NCBI RefSeq assembly: GCF_904849725.1
Contig: NC_058524.1
Span: 545,913,763-545,977,762 of the forward strand
Origin: Hordeum vulgare subsp. vulgare
Taxonomy: Eukaryota > Streptophyta > Magnoliopsida > Poales > Poaceae
Direction of reading: 5' to 3'
DNA: 64,000 bases
Shown here: piece by piece, positions 35,156 to 47,628 of the stretch
Position numbering within the stretch: position 1 is the first letter of the stretch
How the letters are laid out: each line of letters begins with the position of its first letter
Made by a program: the position numbers and the translations under genes
Notes under the pieces: model-generated
What the model saw: the letters and a program-made list of their open reading frames with translations, nothing else
Told to the model about the DNA's origin: nothing
Database searches by the model: none

Positions 35156-35794
35156 GTGGAACCAATTGCTAGTGAGGTGAGTGCACTTGACTTTCTCTTT
35201 GGAGTTTTGCTTGAGATGCGTGAATCTAAAAATTGTGATGAAGAAATTTATGAAATGATTCATGAGGGCTCCTTGAATGAAAAGTATGATTGCAATGATT
35301 TCATTATAAATTCTATTAATGACAATCATGCTAAAAATATGCAAAACCCTAAGCTTGGGGATGCTAGTTTTTCTATGTCCACTACTTGCTGCAATGATAT
35401 TTGCAATAATATTGAAAGTGGGTTTGGAGAAGTCATGACTTTAGTTGATGATAATCCCACTATTTTTGAAGAGCGACAAGTTTGCATGCATGTGGATCAT
35501 GAAAAGAATATCCTTTGTGATAGCTATTTTGTTGAATTTGATTATGATCCCACATGTAATTTCTATGAGAGAGGAAAATATTGTGGTAGAAACTTTCATG
35601 TTACCAAATTACCTCTCGTTATATGGAGATTGCTATTGTGTATTTCTTCTTCCTTGCATATGGCAACTATTGGTTGTCTTGACAATCTATTTTCCTATAA
35701 AATGCCTATGCATAGTAAGTATGTAAGACATAGATGTGATTTTTACATGCTTTATGATGCTCTCGTTGTGCTTCAATTCTTGTCTTTTGTGTGA
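35156..35794 (+). CDS. 212-aa ORF of unknown function in the gypsy element
   Basis: The longest open frame of this element. The frame continues upstream without a stop for some codons (LANLFKRSTYV before the ATG), so the true start may be earlier. The protein is Asn/Asp/Cys-rich, with no motif of Gag, protease, reverse transcriptase or integrase. Visible pieces are EVSALDFLFGVLLEMRES, PKLGDASFSMSTTCCNDI and CNFYERGKYCGRNFHV. The Cys spacing does not form a clean zinc knuckle. Similar cysteine-rich reading frames are common in non-autonomous Triticeae gypsy elements, but I know no assigned function. It may encode a degenerate Gag-like protein. It has no relation to the copia gag around it. Confidence 0.4.
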   Translation: MEPIASEVSALDFLFGVLLEMRESKNCDEEIYEMIHEGSLNEKYDCNDFIINSINDNHAKNMQNPKLGDASFSMSTTCCNDICNNIESGFGEVMTLVDDNPTIFEERQVCMHVDHEKNILCDSYFVEFDYDPTCNFYERGKYCGRNFHVTKLPLVIWRLLLCISSSLHMATIGCLDNLFSYKMPMHSKYVRHRCDFYMLYDALVVLQFLSFV

Positions 35795-37177
35795 GCATCA
35801 TTGATTTATCAATGCCTAGCTAAGGGCGTTAAACAATAGCGCTTGTTGGGAGGCCACCTAATGAATTTATCTTTTTCTTTCTGTTTTTTTTTTTGCATCC
35901 ACACCATCATAATTCTGTTATGGTTGTGTCTTTTGTGTTTCCTTTTGAGTTTGAGCCAAGCAAAACCTTTATGACTAGTCTTGGTGATGGTTGTTTGATC
36001 CTGTTGAAAAAAGACAGAAACTTTTCGCTCACGAGATGATTTTTAATTTTTATTCAGAAAGAGCTTTTGAGTTGATTCTTTATGCTTCTGGTTGATATGC
36101 CTTTTTCCCAGGCAGTCATAATTTTTCAGAATTTTTGAGGTACCAGAAGGACACGAAGTATACAGATTGCTACAGACTGGTCTATTTTTGACAGATTCTG
36201 TTTTTGTTGAGTTGATTGCTTGTTTTGATGAAACTATGGATAGTATCGGGGGGTACTAGCCATAGAAAAGTGAGAATACAGAAATCTAACACCAATATGA
36301 ATAGAAGGTGGTAGTTTGTTTTCTTATGCTAATGTTATCACGAGTTTTTGTTTAAGTTTTGTGTTGTGAAGTTTTTAAGTTTTGGGTGATGTTCTAATGG
36401 ACAAAGAGATAAGGAGTGGAAAGAGCTCGAGCTTGGGGATGCCCAAGGCATCCCAAGCCAAATTCAACGACACCAAAAAGCCTAAGCTTGGGGATGCCCC
36501 GGGAAGGCATCACCTCTTTCGTCTTCAATCCATCGGTAACATTACTTGGAGCTATATTTTTATTCACCACATGATATATGTTTTGCTTGGAGCGTCTCGT
36601 ATCTTAGGAGTCTTTTTTTTGTCACAATCATCCTTGCTGCACACCTTTTGAGAGAGACATGCACTCATCGTGATTTTGCTAGAATGCTCATCGTGCTTCA
36701 CTTATATCTTTTGAGCTAGATAATTTTGCTCTATGTGCTTCACTTAGATCTTTTAGAGCACGGCGGTGCATGACTTGGTAGTTGGCTTATGCTATGAAAG
36801 TAGTCCCAAATGTTATAGGTACCCAAAGAGGATACAAAAACCTCCATCCTCATGTGCATTGAGTAGAAAGAGAAGTCTTGATTCCTCTCAATTAGTTTTG
36901 AGATGTGGATTTGGTAATATTAAGAGTTATGTTAGTAGGGTGTTGTGACTCTAGAAATACTTGTGTTGAAGTTAGTGATTCCCGTAGCATGCACGTATCG
37001 TGAACCGCTATGTTAGGAAGTCGGAGCATAATTGATCTATTGATTGTCATCCTTTGTGTTGAAGTCGGGATCGCGCGATGGCTAACACCTACCAACCCTT
37101 CCCCTGGGAGTATGCGTTTAGCACTTTGTTTCAATTACTAATAAAAAACTTTCGCAACAAGTATGTGAGTTCTTCAT
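35795..37177 (+). other. gypsy internal non-coding region
   Basis: No gene. AGCTTGGGGATGCCC occurs twice (near 36430 and 36484), a phrase repeated in the 3' interior of this kind of element. Short ORFs carry no known motif. Confidence 0.6.
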
Positions 37178-38998
37178 TGTTGGAATTATGCCCTAGAGGC
37201 AATAATAAATATAGTTATTATTATAATTCCTGTATCAGGATAATCGTTTATTATCCATGCTATAATTGTATTGAATGAAGACTCATTTACATGTGTGGAT
37301 ACATAGACAAAACACTGTCCCTAGCAAGCCTCTAGTTGGCTAGCCAGTTGATCAAAGATAGTCAGTGTCTTCTGATTATGAACAAGGTGTTGTTGCTTGA
37401 TAACTGGATCACGTCATTAGGAGAATCACGTGATGGACTAGACCCAAACTAATAGACGTAGCGTGTTGATCGTGTCATTTTGTTGCTACTGTTTTCTGCG
37501 TGTCAAGTATTTATTCCTATGACCATGAGATCATATAACTCACTGACACCGGAGGAATGCTTTGTGTGTATCAAACTTCGCAACGTAACTGGGTGACTAT
37601 AAAGATGCTCTACAGGTATCTCCGAAGGTGTTAGTTGAGTTAGTATGGATCGAGACTGGGATTTGTCACTCCGTGTGACGGAGAGGTATCTCGGGGCCCA
37701 CTCGGTAATACAACATCACACACAAGCCTTGCAAGCAATGTAACTTAGTGTAAGTTGCGGGATCTTGTATTATGGAACAAGTAAAGAGACTTACCGGTAA
37801 AAGAGATTGAAATAGGTATACGGATACTGCCGATCGAATCTCGGGCAAGTAACATACCGAAGGACAAAGGGAATGACATACGGGATTCTATGAATCCTTG
37901 GCACTGAGGTTCAAACGATAAGATCTTCATAGAATATGTAGGATCCAATATGGGCATCCAGGTACCGCTATTGGATATTGACCGAGGAGTCTCTCGGGTC
38001 ATGTCTACATAGTTCTCGAACCCGCAGGGTCTGCACACTTAAGGTTCGACGTTGTTTTATGCGTATTTGAGTTATATGGTTGGTTACCGAATGTTGTTCG
38101 GAGTCCCGGATGAGATCACGGACGTCACGAGGGTTTCCGGAATAGTCCGGAAATGAAGATTGATATATAGGATGACCTCATTTGATTACCGGAAGGTTTT
38201 CGGAGTTACCGGGAATGTACCGGGAATGACGAATGGGTTCCGGGAGTTCGCCGGGGGGGCAACCCACCCCGGGGAAGCCCATAGGCCTTGAGGGTGGCAC
38301 ACCAGCCCTTAGTGGGCTGGTGGGACAGCCCAAAAGGGCTCTATGCACCAAGAAGAGAAAATCAAGAGAAAAGAAGAAAAAAAGGAGGAGGTGGGAAGGA
38401 AAGGGGACTCCCTCCCACCAAACCAAGTCCAACTCGGTTTGGGGGGGGGGGAGTCCTCCCCCCTTGGACTCGGCCGACCCCCTTGGGGCTCCTTGAGCCC
38501 CAAGGCAAGGTCCCCTCCCTCCCACCTATATATACGGAGGTTTTAGGGCTGATTTGAGATGACTTTTCCACGGCAGCCCGACCACATACCTCCACGGTTT
38601 TTCCTCTAGATCGCGTTTCTGCGGAGCTCGGGCGGAGCCCTGCTGAGACAAGGTCATCACCAACCTCCAGAGCGCTGTCACGCTTCCGGAGAACTCTTCT
38701 ATCTCTCCGTCTCTCTTGCTGGATCAAGAAGGCCGAGATCATCGTCGAGCTGTACGTGTGCTGAACGCGAGGTGCCGTCCGTTCGGTACTAGATCGTGGG
38801 ACTGATCGCGGGATTGTTCGCGGGGCGGATCGAGGGACGTGAGGACGTTCCACTACATCAACCGCGTTCACTAACGCTTCTGCTGTACGATCTACAAGGG
38901 TACGTAGATCACTCATCCCCTCTCGTAGATGGACATCACCATGATAGGTCTTCGTGCGCGTAGGAAAATTTTTGTTTCCCATGCGACGTTCCCCAACA
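37178..38998 (+). mobile_element. solo copia LTR, 1821 bp, inside the gypsy element
   Basis: Starts TGTTGGAATTATGCCCTAGA and ends CGACGTTCCCCAACA, flanked by perfect TTCAT duplications (37173-37177 and 38999-39003). It belongs to the Angela/BARE group but is a different subfamily from the LTRs at 27160 and 42472, and is in the opposite orientation. No internal region remains. A run of G then C near 38440-38463 is part of it. ORFs inside (such as 38362-39039 on the minus strand) are chance. Confidence 0.95.
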
Positions 38999-40269
38999 TT
39001 CATGACTAATGTGAGTCCATGGTATAGATGCACTTTCACCTTCCACCATTTCTATCCTCTCTAGTACCGCGCAATTCTCGCCGGTGCACAAACCCACCAT
39101 ATGCCTTCCTCAAAACAGCCACCATACCTACCTACTATGGCATTTTCATAGCCATTCCGAGATATATTGCCATGCAACTCTCGCCGTTCCGTCTCATGAC
39201 TTGTGCCGTCACTCTCATGTTGCCATTGCATGATCGTAAGATAGCTAGCGAGATGTTTCAACGTCATACGCCAAGCTAGATCGTTGCACATCCCGGTACA
39301 CTGCCGGAGGCATTTCCTATAGAGTCATCATCGTTCAAGCTTTGAGCTGTGAGTAAATAAAAGTGTGATGATTATCATTATTGGAGCATTGTCCCATGTG
39401 AGGAAATAAAAAAAAAGAGGCCAAAGAGCCCAAATAAAAAAAAGCCAAGAGCCCAAATAAAAAAAGAGAAAAGAGAGAAAAAGAGAGAAGGGACAATGCT
39501 ACTATCTTTTTCCACACTTGTGCTTCATAATAGCACCATGTTCTTCATGATTGAGAGTCTCTCGTTTTGTCACTACCATATGCTAGTGGGAATCTTTATT
39601 ATATAACTTGGCTTGTATATTCCAATGATGGGCTTCCTCAAAATTGCCCTAGGTCTTCGTGAGCAAGCAAGTTGGATGCACACCCACTAGTTATCCTTTT
39701 GAGCTTTCGCATGTTTATAGATCTAGTGCATCATTTGTATGGAAATCCCTACTCATTCACATTGATATCTGTTAATGGTCATCTCCATAGCCCTTTGATA
39801 CGCCGAGTCAATGTGACCATCTCTTCATTTTTGTCTCACAACCACCACCACACTCTATTCCACCTATAGTGCTATATCCGTGGCTCACGCTCATGTATTG
39901 CGTGATAGTTATAAAAAGTTTGAGAAAGTAAGAGTGCGAAAACAATTACTTGGCCAACACCGGGGTTGTGCATGATTTAAATTAGTTGTGTGAGGATGAT
40001 GGAGCATGGCCAGACTATATGATTTTGTAGGGATAACTTTCTTTGGCCTTGTTATTTTGAAAGTTCATGATTACCTTGCTAGTTTGCTTGAAGTATTATT
40101 GTTTTCATGTCAATAGCAAACTATTGTTTTGAATCTTACGGATCTGAACATTCATGTCACATGAAAGAAGTTGCAAAGGACAACTATGCTAGGTAGCATT
40201 CCACATCAAAAATTCAGTCTTTATCACTTCCCTACTCGAGGACGAGCAGGAGTTACGCTTGGGGATACT
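38999..40269 (+). other. gypsy internal non-coding region and polypurine tract
   Basis: No gene. An A-rich tract with AAAAAGAGAAAAGAGAGAAA lies near 39460-39490. The end reads CGAGGACGAGCAGGAGTTACGCTTGGGGATACT-like sequence just before the LTR; the likely polypurine tract is 40256-40268. Confidence 0.65.
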
Positions 40270-41811
40270 TGATACGTCTCCAACGTATCTATAATTTTTG
40301 ATGGTTTCATGCTATTATCTTGTCAAACTTTGGATGTTTTGTATGCCTTTTATATCTTTTTTGGGACTAACTTATTAACTTAGTGCCAAGTGCCAGTTCC
40401 TGTTTTTTCCGTGTTTTTGACTCTTTTCAGAGGAGAATTTTAAACGGAGTCCAAACGGAATAAAATATGTGGAATGATTTTTTCCGTAACAGAAGACACG
40501 CAGGATACTTGAGAACCAAGGCAGGAGACCTTAGAGGTGGTCACAAGCCCACCAGGCCCGGCCTAGGGGGGCCGGGCCTCGCAGGCTTGTGAGCTCCCCA
40601 TGGCTCCCCTGCCCTAGGTCTTCCGCCTACATATTCCCTAAAATCCCAGAAAAAATTAGGAGATCATCGAAAGTAATTTTCCTCCGCCGCAAGCTTCTGT
40701 CTCCGCAAGATACCATCTGGGGCACATTCTGGTGCCCTGCCGAAGGGGGGATTCGGATACGGAGGACTTCTTCATCAACACCATGACCTCTCCGATGATG
40801 CGTGAGTAGTTCACCATAAACCTACGGTTCCATAGCTAGTAGTTAGATGGCTTCTTCTCTCTCTTGGATCTACAATACAAAGTTCTCCATGATCTTCATG
40901 GAGATCTATCCAATGTAATCTTCTTTTGCGGTGTGTTTGTCGAGATCCGATGAATTCTGGATTTATGATCAGATTATCTATGAATCTTATTTGAGTTTCT
41001 TGTGATCTCTCTTATGCATGATTTCATATCCTTGTAATTCTCTTCGAGTTGTGGGTTTTGTTTGGCCAGCTTGATCTCTGATTCTCGCAATGGGAGAAGT
41101 GCTTGGTTTTGGGTTCATACCGTGTGGTGACCTCACCCAGTGACAGAAGGGGTAGCGGGGCACGTATCGTGTTGTTGCCATCAAGGGTAAAAATATGTGT
41201 TTTCATCATTGGTTTGAGATTATCCCTCTACATCATGTCATCTTGCTTAAGGCGTTACTCTGTTTGTCATGAACTCAATACACTAGATGCATGTTGGATA
41301 GCGGTCGATGTGTGGAGTAATAGTAGTAGATGCAGAAGTATCGGTCTACTTGTCTCGGACATGATGCCTATATGTATGATCATTGCCTTAGATATCATCA
41401 TGACTTTGCACGGTTCTATCAATTGCTCGACAGTAATTTTTCACCCACCGTAATATTTTCTATTTTGAGAGAAGCCTCTAGTGAACACTATGGCCCCCGG
41501 GTCTACTCCACACTATATTTTCAGCCTTACTCTTTTTCTTCGATGCACTTTCCGCCTTCAGATCTCACTTTGCAATCAATCTTGAAGGGATTGACAACCC
41601 CTTTATAGCGTTGGGTGCAAGCTCTTTTGTGTTTGTGCAGGTACTCTGGACTTGACGAGATTCTCCTACTGGATTGATACCTTGGTTCTCAACTGAGGGA
41701 AATAATTACTGCTCCTCTGCTGCATCACCCTTTCCTCTTCAAGGGAAAAACCAACGCAAGCAAGTCTCCGTCAACGTGTCAAATTCTGGCGCTTTTGTTT
41801 GAGAAGTAGCA
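40270..41811 (+). repeat. 3' LTR of the nested gypsy element
   Basis: 1542 bp, TGATACGTCTCCAACGTATC ... GAGAAGTAGCA. Differences from the 5' LTR are scattered substitutions and a few small indels, for example an added GGGCC near 40571. Confidence 0.92.
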
Positions 41812-41816
41812 ATCTC

Positions 41817-42471
41817 CATCATCATGATCTCCATCATTGTGACGCCATCGAGGTTGTCGTGCTATCTATGCTATTACTCATAAAGCTACTACCTAGCAAT
41901 ATAGTAAACGCAACTGCAAGCACAAACGTTGGTTTAAAGACAACCCTATGGCTCCTGCCGGTTGCCGTAGCATCGACGTGCAAGTCGATATTTAACTATT
42001 ACAACATGATCATCTCATACATCCAATATATCATATCATGTCTTTGGCCATATCACATCACATGCATACCCTGCAAAAACAAGTTAGATGTCCTCTAATT
42101 TGTTGTTGCATGTTTTACGTGGCTGCTATGGGTATCTAGTATGACCGCATCTGACTTACGCAAAGCCACAACGGTGATATGCAAATTGCTATTTAACCTT
42201 CTCCAAGGACCGCCTCAGTCAAATCCAATTTAACTAAAGTTGAAGAATCAGACACCCGCCAGTCATCTTTATGCAACAAGTTGCATGCCAGTCGATGAAA
42301 CCGGTCTCCCGTAAGCGTACGAGTAAAGTTGGTCTGGGCCGCTTCAATCCAAAAATACCGCTGAATCAAGAAAAGACAAAGGAGGGCAGCAAATTGAACA
42401 TCAACGACCACAAACTCTTTTGTGTTCAACTCGAGATATCATCTACGCATGAACCTAGCTCATGATACCAC
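41817..42471 (-). other. copia leader, right half, and primer binding site
   Basis: Leader of Angela-like element 2. It contains, near 41941-41965, the uninterrupted version of the site into which the CACTA at 1711-11665 jumped in element 1. Next to the LTR, the minus strand reads GTGGTATCATGAGC (42471-42457), close to the initiator-Met tRNA primer site. Confidence 0.85.
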
Positions 42472-44245
42472 TATTGGGGAATGTTGCATGGGAAACAAAA
42501 AATTTCCTACGCACACGAAGACCTATCATGGTGATGGTCATCTACGAGAGGGAGATCGGATCTACTTACCCTTGTAGATCGCTAAGCGGGAAGCGTTAAA
42601 AAACGCGGTTGATGTAGTGGAATGTCTTCGCGATCCAAATCGTCGTCGTGCCACGATCCGTCCCTATCTAGTACCGAACGAATGGCACCTCCGCATTCAG
42701 CACATGTACACTCGATAACGATCTACGCCTTCTTGATCCAGCAAGAGAGACGGGGATGTAGATGAGTTCTCCGGCAGCGTGACGGCGCGTCGGTGATGGT
42801 GGTGATATATTCCTGCAGGGCTTCGCCCAAGCACCGCAGAAATCCGATCTAGAGGAAGAACTAAAACTAGAGGAGAGGGTTGCACGTGGCTGAAATTGTG
42901 TCTCAAAAACCCTCAATACCTCTAGTATATATAGGAGGGAGGGGAGGAGGCAACCTCAAAACCTAAAGGTTTGGCCGAAATTGGAGGTGGAGGAGTCCTA
43001 CTCCAATCCTACTAGGAGTAGGATTCCTCCTTTCCACTTGGAAACCCTTTCCACCTTTGGGTTTTTTGCCTCTCAAACCTCATGGGCCTTAGTGGGAGCT
43101 TATGTCAGCCCACTAGGGGCTGGTTTGTATCCTCCTACAGCCTATAAGGCCCCTCCGGGCGTGACACCGCTCCCAATGGCCCTCGGTACCCTCCCAGCAC
43201 TCCCGGTACACTACCGATGAGCCCGGAACTTTCCCGGTGATCAAAACAGGACTTCCTATATATCAATCTTTACCTCCGGACCATTCCGGTGCTCCTCATG
43301 ACGTCCGGGATCTCATCTGGGACTCCAAACAATTTTCAGTTACCAACACCTATAACTCAACTATACCGAAACATCACCGAACCTTAAGTGTCCAGACCCT
43401 GCGGGTTCGAGAACTATGCAAATATGACCGAGAAACCTCTACGGTCAATAACCAATAGCGGGACATGGATGCCCATATTGGCTTCTACATATTCTACGAA
43501 GATCTTTATCGATTGAACCTCTATGTCAAGGATTCAGTTAATCATGTATGATGTTCCCTTTGTCCTTCGGTATGTTACTTGCCCGAGATTCGATCGTCGG
43601 TATCTCTATACCTAGTTCAATCTCGTTATCGGCAAGTCTCTTTACTCGTTCCGTAATATAAGATCTCGTGGCTAACTCCTTAGTCACATTGCTTGCAAGG
43701 ATTATTGTGATGTTGTATTACCGAGTGGGCCCCGAGATACCTCTCCGTCATACGGAGTGACAAATCCCAATCTCGATTCACGCCAACCCGATAGACACCT
43801 TCGGAGATACCTGTAGAGCACCTTTATAGTCACCCAGTTACGTTGCGACGTTTGATACACACAAGGTATTCCTCTAGTGTCCGGGAGTTGCATGATCTCA
43901 TGGTCATAGGAACAGATACATTGACATGTAGAAAAGAGTAGCAATAAACTGACACGATCATATGCTACGTTTATAGTTTGGGTCTTGTCCATCACATAAT
44001 TCTCCTAATGATGTGATCCCGTTATCAAGTGACAACACTTGTCTATGGCTAGGAAACCTTAGCGATCTTTGATCAACGAGCTAGTCAACTAGAGGCTTGC
44101 TAGGGACAGAGCTTTGTCTATGTATCCACACATGTATTTGAGTTTCCAATCAATACAATTATAGCATGGACAATAAACGATTATCATGAACAAGGAAATA
44201 TAATAATGACCAATTTATTATTGCCTCTAGGGCATATTTCCAACA
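42472..44245 (-). repeat. 5' LTR of Angela-like element 2
   Basis: 1774 bp. On the minus strand it starts TGTTGGAAATATGCCCTAGA. It ends ...CATTCCCCAATA, a mutated CCCCAACA. It pairs with 27160-28935. Confidence 0.93.
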
Positions 44246-44250
44246 CCCCG

Positions 44251-44546
44251 ACCCGGCAAAGGGAGATAGGCGGACAAGTCATCGTCTCCAGGCTCAGCCG
44301 GACGTAGACGATCTACAGATTGGTCGTGCCATGCGGGCGGCTAAGCTCCGTGACATTGAGGCACCTACAGGTATGGCGATCAACACGAGCTATTCTATCG
44401 TGCATTTCTATGATGATGATATTATTTTAAATGCAAAAAAACTCGGGATATCTCTGGGTAATAATGGGAAGGAAGTTTCAAATTCTGTGAATGATCTTTT
44501 AGACTTAGAGGCAAGAGGGCAATGGAGATGGTTAGAAATATTGTGA
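44251..44546 (+). pseudogene. LINE ORF fragment, part 2
   Basis: Continues the frame broken at 27159 (ACCCGG... read as DP AKGDRRTSHRLQ). It ends RGQWRWLEIL and a stop. The stretch AMRAAKLRDIEAPTG...AKKLGISLGNNGKEV resembles the linker that in plant L1 elements precedes the endonuclease. No apurinic endonuclease motif follows before the next ORF at 44629. That domain therefore appears to have been lost by deletion. Confidence 0.65.
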
Positions 44547-44628
44547 CGGTGAAACCTATGACTAACTTTGATATTAATGCACTGGGGATGGAGGCGTTAT
44601 AGTGTCTATGTAAGGATCTTGTGCCACC

Positions 44629-47280
44629 ATGGACCTCATAGCTAGAGAATGGGCTTGGGCCACAGGGGGAAGATCGAATGTCCATAGATGGCAAAATAAA
44701 ATGAGACACCTGAGGCAGTTCCTAAGGGGCTGGGCCAAACATGTGAGCATCATATATAAAAATGAGAAAGAAAGACTTCTAAATCTTATAAATGATCTAG
44801 ACATAAAAGCCGAATCCACGTTGTTAGATGACAATGAGAGGACATCTAGAGCGGAGGCAGAACAAAATCTGAAACAGCTCCTTAGAGAAGAGCAGTTGAA
44901 ATGGTCACTTAGAGAAAAAGTGTGACATGTAGTTCAAGGTGATGACAACATGCAATATTTCCATTTGATTGCGAATGGAAAACATAGAAATAAAAAATAT
45001 TCCAACTTGAGCAAGATGAAGGTACAATTCTAGGACACGAAAACCTGGAGTTGTATATCTTTGAATATTATAAGCAACTATTCGGGGAGCCTGATGACAA
45101 TTTTGTGTCGTTGGATGAGCAGATGGTCGACGATATTCCTCAGTCGGGGATAGACAAGAATGATATATTAACCACACCATTTACAGAGAGTGAGGTGTTT
45201 GAGGCAATATCACAAATGTATAACAATAAGGCACGAGGTCTAGATGGATTTTCGGCTGAGTTCTATAAGAGATGTCGGCACATTATTAAAGGTGATTTAC
45301 TTCCGATGTTTCAGGACGTGTTTAATGGTGACTTGAATCATTCCCACCTAAACTTTGGGACAATTACGATGTTGCCAAAGAAGGAGGGGGCGGTGCGCAT
45401 TGAACAATTTCGGCCTATTTTCCTACTTAATGTGAGCTTCCAAATATTTACAAAGGTTGGGACGAATAGATTGACGTAGATTGCACATGAATTTTTGCAA
45501 CCTAGTGAGACGGCTTTCATGCAAGATAGAAACATACTAGAGGGTGTGGTTCTCCTTCATGAAACCCTGCATGAAATTCACTCGAAGAAACTCGATGGGG
45601 TTATATTCAAGGTGGATTCTGAGAAAGCTTATGATAAGGTTAAATGACCTTTCCTACAACAAGCCTTACATATGAAGAATATTCGTCATTACTTTCAAAT
45701 GCATGAAGGTATTCATCAGGGAGACCCAATGTGGACATGTTGGAAATTCTAATAGGAAGGCTAAAGAGGAAGGCCAGGTAGGTGGACTAGTACCACATCT
45801 AGTGGATGGTGGTGTGTCTATTCTTAAGTACGCGGATGGCACTATCTTGTTTATGGAACATGATATTGTAAAAGCCAGAAACGCAAAACTTATACTCTCC
45901 TTATTTGAATAGTTGTTGGCTTGAAAATTAATTTTCACAAGAGTGAATTGTTCTGTTTTGGGAGAGCCAAGGATGAACAAGTTATATATAAACAACTATT
46001 CGGATGTGAATTGGGAAGTTTACCGTTCAGTTATCTCTAAATACCAATTCACCATTGTAAGTTACCAAACAAAGATTGGAAGTGTATTGAGGATCATTTT
46101 GAGAAAAAACTAAGCTGCTGGAAGGGTAAGCTTTTGTCTTACGGAGGACGGATAATACTGATTAACTCTGTTCTGACGAGTATGTCTATATGTTCCTTCT
46201 GTCCTTCTTTGAGGTACCGATGGGGGTACGCAAAAAGTTGGACTTTTATCAATCCCGTTTTTTTGGCAGAGTGATGAAGTTAAGAGGAAATACAGACTTA
46301 CTAGGTGGGATATTATATGGAGACCCAAGGACTAGGGAGGTCTGGGCATTGAGAATTTAGAGGTAAAGAACATGTGTCTGCTCAGTAAATGGCTGTTCAG
46401 ATTATGTGTCGAGACGGAAGGTACGTGGGTACATATTTTGCATAATAAGTACTTACAATCTAAAACCTAGGCCAAGATCACAGTCAGACCCAATGATTCA
46501 CCTTTCTGGAAAGGCTTTATGAAAATGAAAGTCGCCTTTTTCCATAGAGCTAAATTTATCATTGGAGATGAAGACTCCACAAGATTCCAGGAGGATACGT
46601 GGTTGGGGGATACGCCTCTAGCCATACAATATCTATCTCTCTATAATATTGTTCAACGTAAGGAGGTGTACGTTGCCACAATATGACAGTGTAATCCTCT
46701 AAATATTCAACTGCGCGAGCTCTAATAGGTCATAGATGGGAGGCTTGGTTACACAGTCAGAAGACTCATGGATGTCCAGTTATCGGATGAGTCCGATAGG
46801 CTTCATTGGAAGCTAACACCTAGTGGCATCTTTATGGTAAAATCAATGTATTTGAACCTTATTGGCACAACACCAATCTCCAAGTCGATTCGTATCTGAA
46901 AGGTCAAAGTATCCTTATGAATCAAAGTCTTCATGTGGTTTGTTCACAAGAAGGTGATTCTCACTAAGGATTATTTGGGAAAGTGCAATTGGGAGGAAAG
47001 TAAACGATGTAGCTTTTATGGTCATGATGAAACTATCAAACACCTTTTTCTTCAATGTCCGCTAGCAAAAATTCTATGGAAAACAGTCTGTATAGCCTTT
47101 AATATCATACCTCCGGATAGCATTGAAACATTGTTTGGGTCGTGGCTAAATGGAGTGGACATAATTACTGCTAGACATATTCGTATAGGAGTATGTGCAT
47201 TGCTTTGGGCTATATGGAACTGTAGGAATGACATGACTTTTAACACACAAACACATATAATTTTTTTTTGGGTACTTTAG
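44629..47280 (+). pseudogene. LINE ORF2: reverse transcriptase and zf-RVT, decayed
   Basis: The first part (44629-44925) is the helical region before RT (WQNKMRHLRQFLRGWAKH). RT follows in pieces: ARGLDGFSAEFYKR near 45235 (K.PG.DG motif), PKKEGAVRIEQFRPI near 45375, FKVDSEKAYDKV near 45605 (D of motif A), GIHQGDP near 45715, and KYADGTILF near 45826, where the catalytic YADD reads YADG. Later come LPFSYL and SCWKGKLLSYGGR (46110). The zinc finger zf-RVT is at 46980-47080 (CSFYGHDETIKHLFLQC). Stops at 44923, 45478, 45645 and many later ones end its function. The RT would copy LINE RNA into the genome. Confidence 0.85.
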
Positions 47281-47628
47281 AGGGCATCGACGCTGACTCG
47301 TACAAAGGTCATTACTCACTCCTGCGGAGACTAGGAAGCGTTTGGTTACTAGGTCTATCCGGTGGGAGATGATAGCTCGAGATATCTACAACCGGTTTGA
47401 ATGACGGTCCAGTAATAGGATAGATGGTTAGGCATCTAGACCTATGTTAGCCGGTTGTGGCATCTTTTGGTTTATTTTGGATTATTTTGCTGCTTCATTA
47501 GAGCTTGCTTGGAACCGTAGAATTTTTGATTGATTTTGTTAATAAAATGACTGCATGCATCGCACTGATGCACAGACGAGAGGGAATCCTCTTTGTTGTT
47601 AAACATGGAATAACTTAGAGGGGAATAG

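Larger units (their letters stand above)
33347..41811 (+). mobile_element. Ty3/gypsy element with two LTRs, non-autonomous
   Basis: LTRs at 33347-34885 and 40270-41811, primer site at 34896-34913, polypurine tract just before 40270, and a perfect ATCTC duplication at 33342-33346 and 41812-41816. Without the solo copia LTR at 37178-38998, the element is about 6.6 kb. No reverse transcriptase, protease or integrase was found, only a 212-codon ORF of unknown role. It therefore depended on another element's enzymes. Confidence 0.93.
27160..44245 (-). mobile_element. Ty1/copia retrotransposon, Angela-like, with nested inserts
   Basis: Complete element on the minus strand. 5' LTR 42472-44245, primer site, leader, gag and pol remnants (32760-28951), polypurine tract and 3' LTR 27160-28935. 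Target duplication CCCCG at 27155-27159 and 44246-44250 is perfect. A gypsy element (33347-41811) sits in the leader. Subtracting it leaves about 8.6 kb, the usual size for Angela. All coding regions are broken. Confidence 0.95.
25496..47600 (+). mobile_element. L1-type LINE, split by a solo LTR and a nested copia element
   Basis: LINE sequence is present at 25496-25532, 27053-27159 and 44251-47600. The pieces join in one reading frame when the inserts and one copy of each target duplication are removed. The 3' end shows the usual GACTGCATGCATCGCACTGA motif near 47550, without a poly(A) tail. The true 5' end lies at or beyond the CACTA at 25495 and was not found. Confidence 0.8.

Noticed and set aside
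38178..39039. Overlapping ORFs on both strands (115-225 codons)
   Set aside because: They lie wholly within the solo copia LTR and arise from its GC-rich part.
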